A stretch of DNA of 64,000 nucleotides from the NCBI GenBank assembly GCA_963377175.1, contig CAUJNA010003240.1, positions 146,501 to 210,500 of the forward strand. The letters run 5' to 3'. The notes under the pieces are model-generated. The model was given only the letters and a program-made list of their open reading frames with translations, was not told where the DNA came from and did no database searches. Positions 10,451-20,651 of the stretch are shown here, piece after piece. The DNA is from Effrenium voratum (lineage: Eukaryota > Sar > Dinophyceae > Suessiales > Symbiodiniaceae). Numbering within the stretch: position 1 is the stretch's first letter; each line of letters begins with the position of its first letter. Both the position numbers and the translations under genes were made by a program.

Positions 10451-11287
10451 GCACACACTCTCTCATATTTGCTAATATGCACTAGTATTTTCTCACACGC
10501 TCACACGTCTCATATGCTCTCATATCTTGTCATATGCTCTCATATGTTCTCATAGCTTTTCATAGCTGTTCATAGTTTCTCATAGCTCCTCATATGTTCT
10601 CATATTTTCTCACATGTTCTCTTAGATCATCATGGCACTTAGCACTGTGTGGCTCTCATGCACTCTCATATTTGACACTGTTTATCACATCTGCACACAT
10701 CACATTTATCATATGTTCTCATAGATGCCCTGAGTGTCTCACACGACTGTCTGGCTTTCTCACATTTTCTCGCACATACCTCTCGCACTTCTCACTTGTT
10801 CTCATATTATATGCATTGATGGCACCTCATTGCAAGTTTCTCATATCACATCACCCACTCACATACTTCACCAACTGCACCCTCTGACATCTTCTCAGAT
10901 GTCTCATTTTTTTCTCATAGCTCATCATATTTCTCACACTGTTCTCATATTTTCTCATATGTCTCATAGTTTATCATAGTTTCTCATACTTTTTATATTT
11001 CTCACATTTCTCACGTGTCTCACATCTCTCATAGTTTCTCATAGTTTCTCATATTTTCTCATATTTCTGATACGTTCTCATATTTCTCATATATTCTCAT
11101 ATGCTTATCATATGTTCTCATATTTCTCCTGGCCTCTCACATTTTCTCATATTTCTCATACTTGGCCCATATGTCTCATAGGCTTATCATGTTTCTCATA
11201 GTTCCTTGCATTTGCTTCGCATATGGTCTCAGACGTTCTCATAGTTTAGTGCGCATTTCCCACATGTTCTCATATATTCTCATAGGT

Positions 11288-11375
11288 GCTCAGGAGGGAA
11301 ACGTGACAAGACATGCAAGTATAGGAAGTTGCACTTCCCATGTTTGCATCTCTTGGCAGGTTTCCCATTATGAGC
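11288..11375. other. 88-nt conserved hairpin (copy 2)
   Basis: Same fold and nearly the same sequence as 5410-5497. Confidence 0.75.
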
Positions 11376-11685
11376 TCATCAGTGCAGTGGTAAAGTCCAC
11401 TCATCTTCTCACATTTTATCAAGTTCTCATATTATACGCGTTGATGGCACCTCATCACAAGTTTCTCATATCATTTCACGTGCTCACATACTTCATCAAA
11501 TGCACTTCTCATATGCTCTCGCCTTTTCGCACGTGTTCCCATAGCTTCTCACAGTGTATCATAGTCTCTCATAGTTTCTCATATTTAACTGCATGCTTTA
11601 AGGTTTTATGAGTGCCAATGAGTGCACTGACTTGCAGGCTGCGTGTTCTGCACGAAAGCATCATGCACGCACAGGGCACAGGGTG

Positions 11686-11765
11686 CAAAGGAAACTGACA
11701 GGTGAAAGCAAGGGACTGGCGCCACGAGTGGACCACTCCTTTGCTTTCCCCCATCAGTTTACTTG
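11686..11765. other. 80-nt foldback FB0 (copy 2)
   Basis: Same sequence as 5793-5872, again between the two arms of the block. Confidence 0.7.
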
Positions 11766-12630
11766 TGAGAAAATATGAGAGAAGCTACGAGAACCTATGA
11801 TAAACTCTGGGAAAATAAGAGAGTGCGCTACAAAATGTGAGAGCATATGAGATGCGCGAACAAGTCTGAAAATGTGAACAATGATTAGCAAGTGCGAGAA
11901 CATATGAGAGCATATAGTTAAATGTGAGAAGTGTGAGAAATCTACGATCAGCTATGATAAGCTGTGATGACGTGTGAGAGCACGTGAGAACACGTGAGAC
12001 ATGTATGAGAAAATATGAGACATGTGAGAAATGTGAGAGATATGAGAAATATGAGAAACTATGAGAAGCTATGAGAAATATGAGACATATGAGAGTGCAT
12101 GAGAGTATGTATATATAGCACTGAAGTAAGATGTGCGATAACTTGGGAGCAACTTGAGAGAGTGCGAGGCAAGCCGTATGAGACAGTGTGAGAAGCAGGC
12201 TAAATTATATGAGACGTGTATAAGTGCAAGCTAGTCAGAAGCAGACTAGGCAGTGCAAGACTGTGCGTGTAAGAAGTCTAAGAACGTCTGCATGTGTAAG
12301 AGTGAGTAAAAAGAGGAATGCGCGGTCCAGAATGAGAGAATGTAAGAAATATGAGAGCATATGAGAGTGTGGGAGGAGGTAAAATAAATGCCAGCTGTAG
12401 CTGCAGGGCTGCTCAGAGATGGCTCAGAGCGAAGGCATCAGCTGCCTTTGGGGCAAGCTGAGGCTACCTGCAAACAAGCTCCCTCGCTGCTCCTGGCTGC
12501 AGGCTCCAGGCACCTAAGCTCTAGGCTCCAGGCGCCTTCCTCGCCAGAGCTGCGAGCAGCCTTCTGGAGGCCTGATGCTTACCTGCTGCCCTGCCCCCCT
12601 ACCCCTGAGACGCCTGGTTTGGCTTCTCGC

Positions 12631-12661
12631 ATTCGTGGTGTACAGCCGTACACCACTAATG
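12631..12661. repeat. GTGGTGTAC palindrome, copy a
   Basis: GTGGTGTACAGCCGTACACC followed by ACTAATG; palindromic apart from its centre. It directly abuts the left arm of the foldback element. Confidence 0.75.
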
Positions 12662-12748
12662 AAATCAGGGAAAAGCGAGACGCCCTATGTTGGAGTCCCA
12701 AATGCATCAGGGCAGCATTCGGGAGTCTCACTTTTCCCTGATTTCATT
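12658..12748. mobile_element. Short foldback element (MITE-like)
   Basis: Two 24-nt arms, 12658-12681 and 12725-12748, are inverted copies: AATGAAATCAGGGAAAAG then CGAGAC, against GTCTCA then CTTTTCCCTGATTTCATT. They enclose 43 bp. Similar GTGGTGTAC palindromes flank both sides. No coding capacity. The same unit is in copy 2 at 45935-46025. A non-autonomous element is inferred; no partner transposase is identified. Confidence 0.6.
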
Positions 12749-12776
12749 CGCGGGGTACAGCCGTACACCACTAATG
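12746..12776. repeat. GTGGTGTAC palindrome, copy b
   Basis: A diverged form (ATTCGCGGGGTACAGCCGTA then CACCACTAATG) abutting the right arm of the foldback element. Confidence 0.7.
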
Positions 12777-12779
12777 CAA

Positions 12780-13075
12780 GAACTGAAAGATGAGACGCCA
12801 GGGCTCGGTGTTTGGCGGGGCGAGGGGGGTTGGGGAAGGGAAGGGGAATGAGGGAGAAAGGGTGGGATGGCTACTCGCGAGACACTTCCTCAGCGAGACG
12901 CTGCCTCGCCATTCGTGGTGTACGGCCGTACACCACTAATGCAAAAAAAAACGAGACGATGGGGGGGATGAGACGCTGGAGTGAGACGCTTGGGCCGTTC
13001 GGGGTGAGACGCTGCTCTGGGGTGAGACCATCTTTTGATCCTAACTTGGATGAGACACTCTTTTCTACTGCCAGG
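12780..13075. repeat. GAGACG-spaced array
   Basis: The hexamer GAGACG (or GAGACA/GAGACC) recurs at short irregular spacing through this G-rich stretch (12794, about 12876-12895, 12951-13055). GAGACA recurs in a small group at about 26817-26865. No function can be read from this. Confidence 0.5.
12911..12941. repeat. GTGGTGTAC palindrome, copy c (perfect)
   Basis: GTGGTGTACGG followed by CCGTACACCAC is a perfect 22-bp palindrome within ATTC..ACTAATGC. It stands alone, without the foldback element. Confidence 0.8.
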
Positions 13076-13377
13076 CTTCAGGGGAAATCCCATGTCTTCG
13101 CAGCTGCACTCATGTGGGGTTGCACGAGTGACTGGCTTGGGCCAATGGGGTGAATGGGCGCGGTGCCAGGTGCTGATATGTGGCATCACCTGGTGCCAGC
13201 TGGCGGTCAGGACCCGGAAGTCCTTCGACGGAAGGAGCTTCGCAAGGCACGCAACAAGCGGCATCGAGATCGCCCGGGCCTGGCTGATGTGCGTGGTGCA
13301 AGCTCCTCTTGGCCAACTAAGGTGTCAAGGATGGCCAGGTCAGTCGGCGCAAGCCGAAGGATAAGCCACAGGACGCC

Positions 13378-13824
13378 ATGCCTGAGCCCAAAAAGCCAAG
13401 CCAAGTGGTGCTGGCAAAGCCGGCCAGCACGCCAAGGACTGAGAGAAAGGCCTTCTTGCAGGCCTGCATGGCTGGGGAGGGACTCAGCATCATCGCGGCA
13501 ACGCACGCCTACGCCACATGCCCTTCTGCCCTTGCCCGCAAGCGGGAGCGAGAGGACCGTCGCGCTAGCCGAAAGCCAGGCCGCCGCCGCCTGAAAAAGG
13601 CAATCGGTCCAGTGGATCCAGTGGATCCAGTAGTGGATCCAGCAGTCCAGCCTGAGGGAGAGGAGCCGAGCAGGGGCTCACCAAGCTGCGCGGGGGAGGC
13701 TGCAGATGATCTCGCTGATGTTCTGAGGGCCACAGCAGCTGGGGAAAAGCTCCAGTGGTCCAGTAGGTCTTTTGGATCTAGCAGTACGCGCCAGGATGAG
13801 GAAAGCTGCAGATTTCCTCACTGA
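13378..13824 (+). CDS. Basic N-terminal exon, probably of the methyltransferase-fold gene
   Basis: The frame is open from about 13320 (KDGQVSRRKPKDKPQDA) through the ATG at 13378. It encodes a Lys/Arg-rich protein with ERKAFLQACMAGEG and KREREDRRASRKPGRRRLKK, then a CAGTGG-repeat-coded stretch (PVDPVDPVVDP at 13605-13645). Proteins of this dinoflagellate family usually start with such basic, low-complexity exons before the enzyme domain. This could equally be a separate gene. It is identical in frame in copy 2 (46655-47101). Confidence 0.45.
   Translation: MPEPKKPSQVVLAKPASTPRTERKAFLQACMAGEGLSIIAATHAYATCPSALARKREREDRRASRKPGRRRLKKAIGPVDPVDPVVDPAVQPEGEEPSRGSPSCAGEAADDLADVLRATAAGEKLQWSSRSFGSSSTRQDEESCRFPH
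13605..13645. repeat. CAGTGG-type nonamers inside an exon
   Basis: GGTCCAGTGGATCCAGTGG units continue in frame and encode PVDPVDPVVDP. Confidence 0.75.
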
Positions 13825-13957
13825 TTTGTCCTGACTTGCTCATAGTCTGTGGGGCTGCAGCAGCTAGGAGAGAGCAAGCTTGCAACTTTTGCAGCCTCGC
13901 GCACTCTGCAGTGTCTCCAGGGCTCTAGTAGTGCTCCCGGCTCACTAAGTTGGAGAC

Positions 13958-14125
13958 ATGTTCAGTGGCACCAGTGGTTTGCCTGAGTTCTCTACCCCGG
14001 ATAAGAAGACGCCGAGCCCCTTCAACCCGAACTCAACTTCTGCGCAGCACATGGCCCTTGCTCGCTCTGGGTCGGAGCCTTACAGTGCCGCAGAAAGCAT
14101 GCCTGAATGCACTGATGGCTGTTAG
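13958..14125 (+). CDS. Small Ser/Pro-rich exon
   Basis: A 55-codon frame from ATG 13958 reads MFSGTSGLPEFSTPDKKTPS and continues Ser/Pro rich to TAG 14123. Protein-like composition and position suggest an upstream exon of the methyltransferase-fold gene; splice sites are not resolved. Unchanged in copy 2 (47235-47402). Confidence 0.4.
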   Translation: MFSGTSGLPEFSTPDKKTPSPFNPNSTSAQHMALARSGSEPYSAAESMPECTDGC

Positions 14126-14196
14126 CCATCATTATCAGGTCACTGGATGCTCTTGACTCACCTGCTCCCTCCTCTGCTCGCGACTCAGAGGCTACC

Positions 14197-14850
14197 TTGC
14201 TGCTAGGTCAAGAGGTGCCCACGGACACCAAGCAGCTAGGGCAAGAGCCAGTGCCTTCCCTGGCACCCACAGGCACCACGCAGAAGGAGTCGCCGCCTTC
14301 ACTGGCGCCAGCTGGCAGGAGGAAGCAGACCAAGAAGGAGATCAGTCGCTGCCTCTTCCCTGAGACCACAGACAGTGCGCCAAACGCAGTGGCTCCAGAG
14401 AATCCAGGGCGGGCAGTGGCAGAAGGCCCTGCACGTGCGGTCATGAAGAGGCCAGCAGGGGCAGGAAACTCTGCGCCGGAGAAGGACGCCAAGAAGAAGA
14501 CAAAGAAGACCACAGACCAGGTCCTTGACGCCGCCATCGAGCCTGTGAGCGACAAGGAAGTGGATGGCGTGAAGCATGGCCCAGAGCCGCCGCCAGGTCT
14601 GATGCCCGCCAACTTGCCAGCAACGTTTGCAGGCCGCAAGGCGCCAACAAGCCCTGGCTTGGCACTCATTTGGACAACCTTGCGTGTGGTGTGGTACACA
14701 CACTGCCCAGCTGAGTCTCGCTCAGAGGGTTTGGCGCGGTCTTTGTATGCCCATGTGAAGAAGACTGTGCCCAAGACCCCTGAAGTCCTGGAGATTGAAG
14801 CTGCTGCCCACAAATACCTCATGGAGCACGTCTCGAAGAAGAACTGGTGA
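14197..14850 (+). CDS. Linker region of methyltransferase-fold gene (TFAGRKAPT exon)
   Basis: A 217-codon frame. The N-terminal half is low-complexity, with KKKTKKTT and repeated PSLAP. The C-terminal half contains TFAGRKAPTSP and ends in EIEAAAHKYLMEHVSKKNW. From memory of dinoflagellate proteins, a TFAGR[RK].P block precedes the methyltransferase-like domain found at 15042, so this is probably the same gene. In copy 2 this frame is destroyed by a cluster of deletions (11, 9, 1, 5 and 3 nt), so copy 1 is the better preserved version. Confidence 0.5.
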   Translation: MLLGQEVPTDTKQLGQEPVPSLAPTGTTQKESPPSLAPAGRRKQTKKEISRCLFPETTDSAPNAVAPENPGRAVAEGPARAVMKRPAGAGNSAPEKDAKKKTKKTTDQVLDAAIEPVSDKEVDGVKHGPEPPPGLMPANLPATFAGRKAPTSPGLALIWTTLRVVWYTHCPAESRSEGLARSLYAHVKKTVPKTPEVLEIEAAAHKYLMEHVSKKNW

Positions 14851-15041
14851 GCGGAGCCAATCATGCCGCCAGCCTGCCTGCTCAGGTCCAAGTTTTGGCT
14901 AGGTGCTCGACGAGTGGTCCAGTGGGTCCAGTGGGTCTAGTGGGCTGAGAGGGCTGAGCAGCCAAGTGCTTTAGAAACCAGTAGCTTAGGTCATGTGCCA
15001 CTGCTTAGGCACCCGACTGCGCAGTTCAAAGTTCAAAGTGC

Positions 15042-16496
15042 TTGCTGCAGCGGTGCGACAGCTCAGAGCTAGCTTCCTTTGCATTGTCTAACACCGCTGA
15101 GGCTCCAGTCGGTCCAGCAACTTCCAGTGGGTCTAATGACGCCAGTGGTCCAGTGACTGCCAGGATGAGTGCCGAAGAGGTGAACTCGATCATCTTGCGC
15201 CAAGTCAAGCTGACCTTTTTTGGGATATCTCTGGCAGCCCTGGTGCTTCATCCCTTGTACTCCGAGCTGCCAAGAGATTTAGATGTTGCCGAGATCTTCA
15301 CCACTGCAGGCTTAATATCAGGAGCTGCCCGCCAGACAGGTCTGTCTGCAGAGACTTTTGACTGGGAGAATCCGGGCCAGAGCAGTGTGCTCAGCCAGCA
15401 AGGCTTTTGGCAGTGCTTGACCCTTGTCCTTCGCTTGAAGCCCGGCGGGCTGCTGACATTGGCGCCGGATTGCTCCAGCTTCGGATTCGCTTGTCGCCAC
15501 TGGACGCAGCGGAACAAGAAGAATCCGGAGGGAAGAGCAGACTACACTCCAGCAAGTGAAGGAGCCTTGTTCTTGTTTGCACTGAGCCCACATGTCATTC
15601 AGAAGGCTGCAAGGCTGTGCGTGCCTAGAGTGGGCACCAAAGCTGGCTGAGGAAATATCATGGCCAGGATGAGCATATTTTTCTTCTGCGTTGCTGTCCT
15701 GCGCGGGGTGGAGGCGACGTTGGAAAACCCCAGTGGCTCTATGATTTTTAGTCTGCTGAGTGACACGATCCGAGACTTGGCTGCAGCTGTCTGGCACCTG
15801 TAGTGCTGCCACGGTCAGTCCCCTTGCTGCATAGGATTCTGCTGCTAAGGCGTTCTTGAGTCTGTGCACCGGGCATTCATTCACTACCTGGATCGCTGCG
15901 CCTATGATGTCAGTGACCCTCCGAGAATATACAAGCACTTCAAGTTTCTCTGCACAGGAGGGTGGCTGCAGAGTGCTGTCCGCACTTGCAGCTGCCAGTG
16001 CAATCATCTGAAGCTGATGGAGGAGACAGTAAACCCAGAGGGCAAGATACAGAAGACTGGCATCAAAGACTTGATGGGCCTCTCAGGTCAACACCCTCCT
16101 GCTCTAGGAGCAGCTATGATAGACGCCTGGAAGTCCCGACATGCATGGCGACCACCAACCGCGCAAGCTCCAGACTCAGCCCACTTGAGCAACTCATGGG
16201 CATTTTGCTGTCCCACTCAGGGCACCAAGCGAAAAGGCACCGCTGGCAGTGACAAGGAGGCCACTGCGCAGCTGCAAAAGCGGGAAGAGAAGGCTCCAGC
16301 CTCGGCTTCTTGCATTGCGCCCCATGGCAAATTCCCAAGATCAGTGTCTCCAAGGCTCAGCCTCCAGCTCCAGTGCATCCAGCACCTGCAGTGGTCGGAG
16401 ATCTCAGTGCTGATTTTGATCCCTGGCACCTGGATACCAGGCGGCAATGCAGACTCCCATGTTTGCAATTCTGCTTCGTACTTGCGACTTGTCTAA
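15042..16496 (+). CDS. Methyltransferase-fold protein (C5-MTase-like motifs)
   Basis: Protein-like exons lie at 15042-15555, about 15652-15788 and about 15861-16496. The first contains VAEIFTTAGLISGAARQTG (motif-I-like, about residues 80-98), then LKPGGLLTLAPDCSSFGF, comparable to the Pro-Cys motif IV of cytosine-C5 methyltransferases. The second contains LENPSGSM, comparable to motif VI (ENV/ENP). The third (RIYKHFKFLC) resembles the C-terminal part of this dinoflagellate family. A GT-AG intron at 15556-15651 removes the in-frame TGA at 15648; the second intron is less certain. Family identity comes from motif order; enzymatic activity is not shown. It grades into DPW repeats and may be fused to the DUF7869 gene downstream. 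Copy 2 at 48290-49744 is almost identical. Confidence 0.55.
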
Positions 16497-16803
16497 GGAT
16501 GCCGAAGAGGCACCCAAGCGAACAGGTGCCACTGCACAGCCACCGAAGACTAAAAAGACTCCAGCCAAGGCTTCTTGCATCGCATCACTCAGTCTGATGC
16601 AAATTCCCACGCAAGACTGAGATCAGTGTGTCCAAGGCTCAGCCTCCAGCAGCTCCAGTGGCTCCAGTGGCTCCAGTGCATGTAGCCAAGACGTCTTCAG
16701 ACTCAGCTTCTGCTGAGTTTGACCCCTGGCACTCTGATGCTAGGCAGCAATGAAGACTGCCAGGTCTCAGGCTCAGGCAGCTTGCAGCTTGTCTAAGGAT
16801 GCT
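16294..16803. repeat. Tandem repeat with 265-bp period
   Basis: The units starting CTCCAGCC at 16294 and 16559 share GGCTTCTTGCAT, CCAAGGCTCAGCCTCCAGC, GACCCCTGGCAC-like and CTTGTCTAAGGATGC segments in the same order. They encode DPWH-type segments. The second unit carries a CAGTGG-type expansion. Confidence 0.7.
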
Positions 16804-17170
16804 GCAGCCGCTCACCTGCCTTCAGAGCCAGGTGCTGACTCCTGGGACCCCTGGTGCTCCCGTAAGGAAGCCCAAGAAGCTGTGTGGGACCCCTGGTGTC
16901 AAGTTGAAAGCAGTGCTGAAGGTGCAGCACAGTAGTCATGAGTCCTGGGACCCTTGGTCCTCCAGTGCTAGTGCTGAGCCATGACATGCTCACAGGCAGG
17001 AGGTGGAAAAGGAACCACTGCAGCTGCTGCCACTACTGCTGACTCTGCATCATCGCACTTGTAGCAGCCCGCAGCTATTTGGCAAAGAAGCATGTCAGGG
17101 GCTGATCCGTGGGATCCTTGGGCAGGCACTGATGGCAGCACTGGGGATCCTTGGGATCCTTGGGCAGCTG
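16410..17170 (+). repeat. DPW-repeat coding tract
   Basis: In changing frames the DNA encodes a series of Trp-Asp-Pro-Trp segments: DPWHLD, DPWHSDARQQ, SWDPWCSRKE, VWDPWCQ, SWDPWSS, ADPWDPWAG and GDPWDPWAA. The series joins the methyltransferase-fold gene to the start of the DUF7869 gene. Confidence 0.65.
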
Positions 17171-19826
17171 AAGGTGCAGCTGCACAGAAGCCTCGCCGAG
17201 GCAAACGCCAGGCACAAGATGATGAGCCCCAGGAGCTGCAGGCCCAGTCTCGCAAGCAGGTCCGTCTCGACTCTTCCCTTGAAGTGGCAAGTAAGCTGTC
17301 AGATCGGCGTGCTGGCGAACATGCACCCACTGCATATGAGGTGAGTGGAGCTGACCGGAAGCGCATTCAGTCCGTGGTCGCCACGGCCTGCAAGCGCAGG
17401 GGCTGCAAAAGGCCAGGCTGCAAGGCCAAGATGCAGCTTGATCTAGTGGTCCAGTTCGTCCAGCAGTACTGGGGCCTGCTGAGTGATGAGAGGGCCCACT
17501 TGCTTCGCTGCACGTACAACGATGTAGCTCCCAGCTCGACTGGGGACATCAAGATTGCAGAGCGGGCAGAGTGGACAGTGTGCGGGGAGTTGGTTTGCTT
17601 CACCCGCTTTTGCGCCATCATTGGCTGCAGCCAGCGCACTGTGCGCAACGCAATCGCCGGGCAGCCAGACCTGAGGCGGTCCCGCTCTAGCAACCTTCCT
17701 GCCCAGGCCAGGCCAGCTGAGCAGGCTATCAAGTGCGACATGTTTTTTCACCAGCTTCATGCATCCGCTGCAGAGCCAATGCCCGAAGATGAGCAGGCCT
17801 ATCCCGCTGTCCGGTTTGTGGATGGTCGAGCTGTTCCAGCTGCAAAGGGGTCCAGGAGTGCAGAAGTGCAGGAGACAGACCCAGAGTCTCCTTTGGCTCC
17901 AGGGGCTCCAGTGGGCTCCAGTGGTGGCTGGCAAGAAGAAGTCTGCATGCAAGGCCTCCCTGATCAACATTGACCCATGGGAGGACTGGTCCTTTGACTG
18001 GATGGAGACATCACCCCTGACACCAGCAGCCAATGCAGTGGTCCTAGGCCTTCCAGTGCGCAAAATCCAGCACTGTCGCCTGGTAGACCTTTACTGGCAG
18101 ATGTGCTCTGAATGGGAAGTGATGATAGAGCGCCGGCCTGATCTAGGCGCGAGGCCCTCATATCATACATTTGTGCGACGCTACACATCCCACTGGAAGC
18201 ATGTTTTGCCCCTTGGCCTTGATTAGCTGTTGACGGTTCTTCATGGTGTGAAGCTATCTCACCCTGCCAAGTCCAGGCAGATGAGAAAAACGTCGCAGCA
18301 TGGGCAGTGCAAGATCTGCTTCGATCTCTACATGGCCCTTCGAAACCCAAGATCCTCTTGGGAAGCCAAGGCGGAAGCAGCACGAGTGCTTCGCACTCAC
18401 CATCGGGAGCAATATACGGATCGCATGCTGTACTGGTCCCTGAGGTGGTCCAGCATCAATGCTAAGAACTGCCTGGTCATCATCATAGATGGCATGGGCA
18501 AGTTTCCCACCTCCTGGCCACACCTGGGCCACGACAGGGTGTCAAAGGAGCTCGAGAACATCGTCAAGCCGAAGATGGTGATCACAGGTGCCCTAGCACA
18601 TGGCTGGGGAACATTTCTGTATGGCACCGCCGAGCAGCACAACCATGGTGCAGAGACTCGGACTGCATGCAGTGCCCATACTCTGCACAGCAAGGCAGCA
18701 GCAATAGCACAGCTAAGGACCACTATGGTGAGGTCCTCTGCCGCGTGCTAGACATCATTTTTCGGTCCAGTAGGTCTAGTGGTCAAGTAGTGCCAGAGCA
18801 CTTGATCCTTGTCGCAGACAACACAGTGGCTCAGTGCAAAAACCAGCAGACCTTGCTCTTTTTAGCATACCTCGTGGCGAAAGGGTACTTTGCCTCAGTC
18901 ACCCTCTTTCACCTCATGGTAGGTCACACGCACGAGGCCAGGGTGTGTCCATGCTTTGTGGGCTGATTTCTGCCTGCACCTTCTGGCAGGACATTGACCA
19001 GCTGTTTGCCCTCATCAAGGCAGGGCCCACGCATTTCAGGCTGCACGTGTTGGCTAAGCCCTGGCCAGGCAATCCTGGCCGGGATGCGGACGTGGCAAAC
19101 ACCCAGGGACATGCTTCAAGGTATCAGGCAGAAGCTGGAGCCACGCGTCAGGAGCAAGGGGGAGTTCTTGATCACGGACGAGATCACCGCTGTGCACGAC
19201 TTCAAGTCCTGGCTCGCGCCCTTGCCAGTTGCTGCGGCCTCAAGTTGGCTTCCTCACTTGGCACTCCATGGGAGCACTCATGTTCATGTCCGAGTCCGAG
19301 CCGCGTGGGCCACACTGCCCTAACCAAGGAGATGTCAGGCTGCTTCAAGCCAAGATATGGCATTCCTGCTCCCCACTGCTTCATGCTCATGAAAGGTCGC
19401 CAGCTGACTCGTGCGCACAGCTCAATGCTAGACGACACTCCAGACCCTGATGGCGTGTACGTGTGCATAAAGTCCTATGTGAGAGACACAGTGCTTCAGC
19501 AGCCGCCCGAGCTGCTGCTCACCCCACTCTTACTCGGCAGGATGTCCCGAAGTGTGCCTGGTCAAGTCCTGCCACGTCGAGAGCTGGGCGACTCAGAGAT
19601 CAAGAGCTTCCTGAAGCTGGCCCAGCTGTGCATCAAGTATGGCATGCCCCTAGCAGAGAGTGCTCTCAAGGAAATGGTGTACCAGAGGGTGTACAGCGTT
19701 GTCGATCTTAGCTGGCTTGCTGAGCAGGTTGGCCGAATGCGTGGTCTGCGCAATCTTGCCACCGGTGATCATTTTTTCCCGCACTTGCCAGACTCAACCT
19801 GGCAAATGTCAGTGCGGCTGGGGTGA
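17092..19826 (+). CDS. DUF7869-family protein with short introns
   Basis: The start ATG 17092 opens MSGADPWDPWAGTDG. The core has the DUF7869 hallmarks: IIIDGMGKF, then VADNTVAQCKNQQ, then LMVGHTHE joined to DIDQLF. Four introns fit by frame and sequence: 18203-18253 (GT-AG, 51 bp, removing an in-frame TAG), 18648-18694 (GT-AG, 47 bp), 18937-18989 (GC-AG, 53 bp) and 19020-19068 (GC-AG, 49 bp), leaving a 30-nt exon between the last two. One more intron before the C-terminal exon (ending 19826) is unresolved. The conserved acidic residues suggest an RNase-H-like, transposase-derived fold; that is inference. In this copy an extra G near 17910 shifts exon 1; copy 2 instead has a 5-nt insertion nearby, so the ancestral exon was probably open. 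Confidence 0.7.
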
Positions 19827-20179
19827 TTGAGCCACTGGGTCAATACTTGGCTCTAGTGGCTCCCGTGGCTTCAGACATTTCCAATGCGCCACCGGGCCAG
19901 GGTGAAGTTGACTCGTCCGCTGGGTCAATATGTTTTTGTGTTTTTTTGCAAAATTGCAAGTCAGCATGGCCCAGCTACTCCTGTCAGCACGGCCCAAGTA
20001 GCGGCAAAATAGTTGCTGTTTTTGAGGCGGGTCATCGAGTTGAGGCGTAGACTGACCACTTTCTGAGATGTCCGGGCCCAGAGCTGCCTGGTCATCACTG
20101 ATGCTGTGTGCAACTTGCCAACACAGACCTGTGCGGCCAGTGACTGGACAAGGTCATCAGAACTTGGCCACAGCTTGAG

Positions 20180-20212
20180 CCACTGGATCCAGTGGATCCA
20201 GTGGATCCAGCT
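20180..20212. repeat. CAGTGG-type nonamers
   Basis: Three and a half GGATCCAGT units in tandem. Copy 2 differs by one base (GGATCGAGTGG at 53419). Confidence 0.7.
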
Positions 20213-20381
20213 GGCCCTGGCCCAATGCTTCTCATGCTGACGAGCTCCTGGACTTCTGCCCTGAACAGCTGCGCATCCAAAACACAGCTGCACCGGCAGC
20301 TGCAGTGATTGCCGCCTTCTAGATCCAGCACACCAGTGTGGAGTGGACATTATTGGAGCGGGGATCAAGTGAATCTCCATC

Positions 20382-20627
20382 TCAGACTTCTGGCCCAGCC
20401 CTCAGAAGACCCACAATGATGATGTTTGCCCCCTTGGTGTTGGAGGTGAGCTTTAGAAGGCCCAGCAGGCTCCGTGTGTCAACCAAGGCTTGGTCCTCCT
20501 GATCCGGCAGCAGTGTAGCCTCCATCATCAAGTCAGTAAAATGACAAGTGCCGCAGCACTGCAGCTGCCAAGAGCCCATTGCAAGCATGGTCATGTCCAC
20601 AGATTGCAATAAGGTCAGCCACTGCAC
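20382..20627 (-). CDS. Possible minus-strand exon, unknown
   Basis: The frame reads FTDLMMEATLLPDQEDQALV and TKGANIIIVGLLRAG, which look like ordinary protein and lie between two plus-strand genes. In copy 2 a 1-nt insertion breaks the frame (53599-53862). No family recognised. It may be chance. Confidence 0.25.
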   Translation of the reverse strand: MQWLTLLQSVDMTMLAMGSWQLQCCGTCHFTDLMMEATLLPDQEDQALVDTRSLLGLLKLTSNTKGANIIIVGLLRAGPEV

Positions 20628-20651
20628 ATCGGTGGAGCTTTTGCAGCTCCA

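Larger units (their letters stand above)
10640..12100. repeat. Block R: second copy of the TCTCATA / TATGAGA block
   Basis: It follows 4814-6190 closely from the shared CACTGTGTGGCTCTC start through the hairpin, the foldback and the TATGAGA arm, with small indels and substitutions. Left arm 10640-11590, right arm 11770-12100. The TATGAGA-like sequence continues more loosely to about 12375. Confidence 0.85.
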
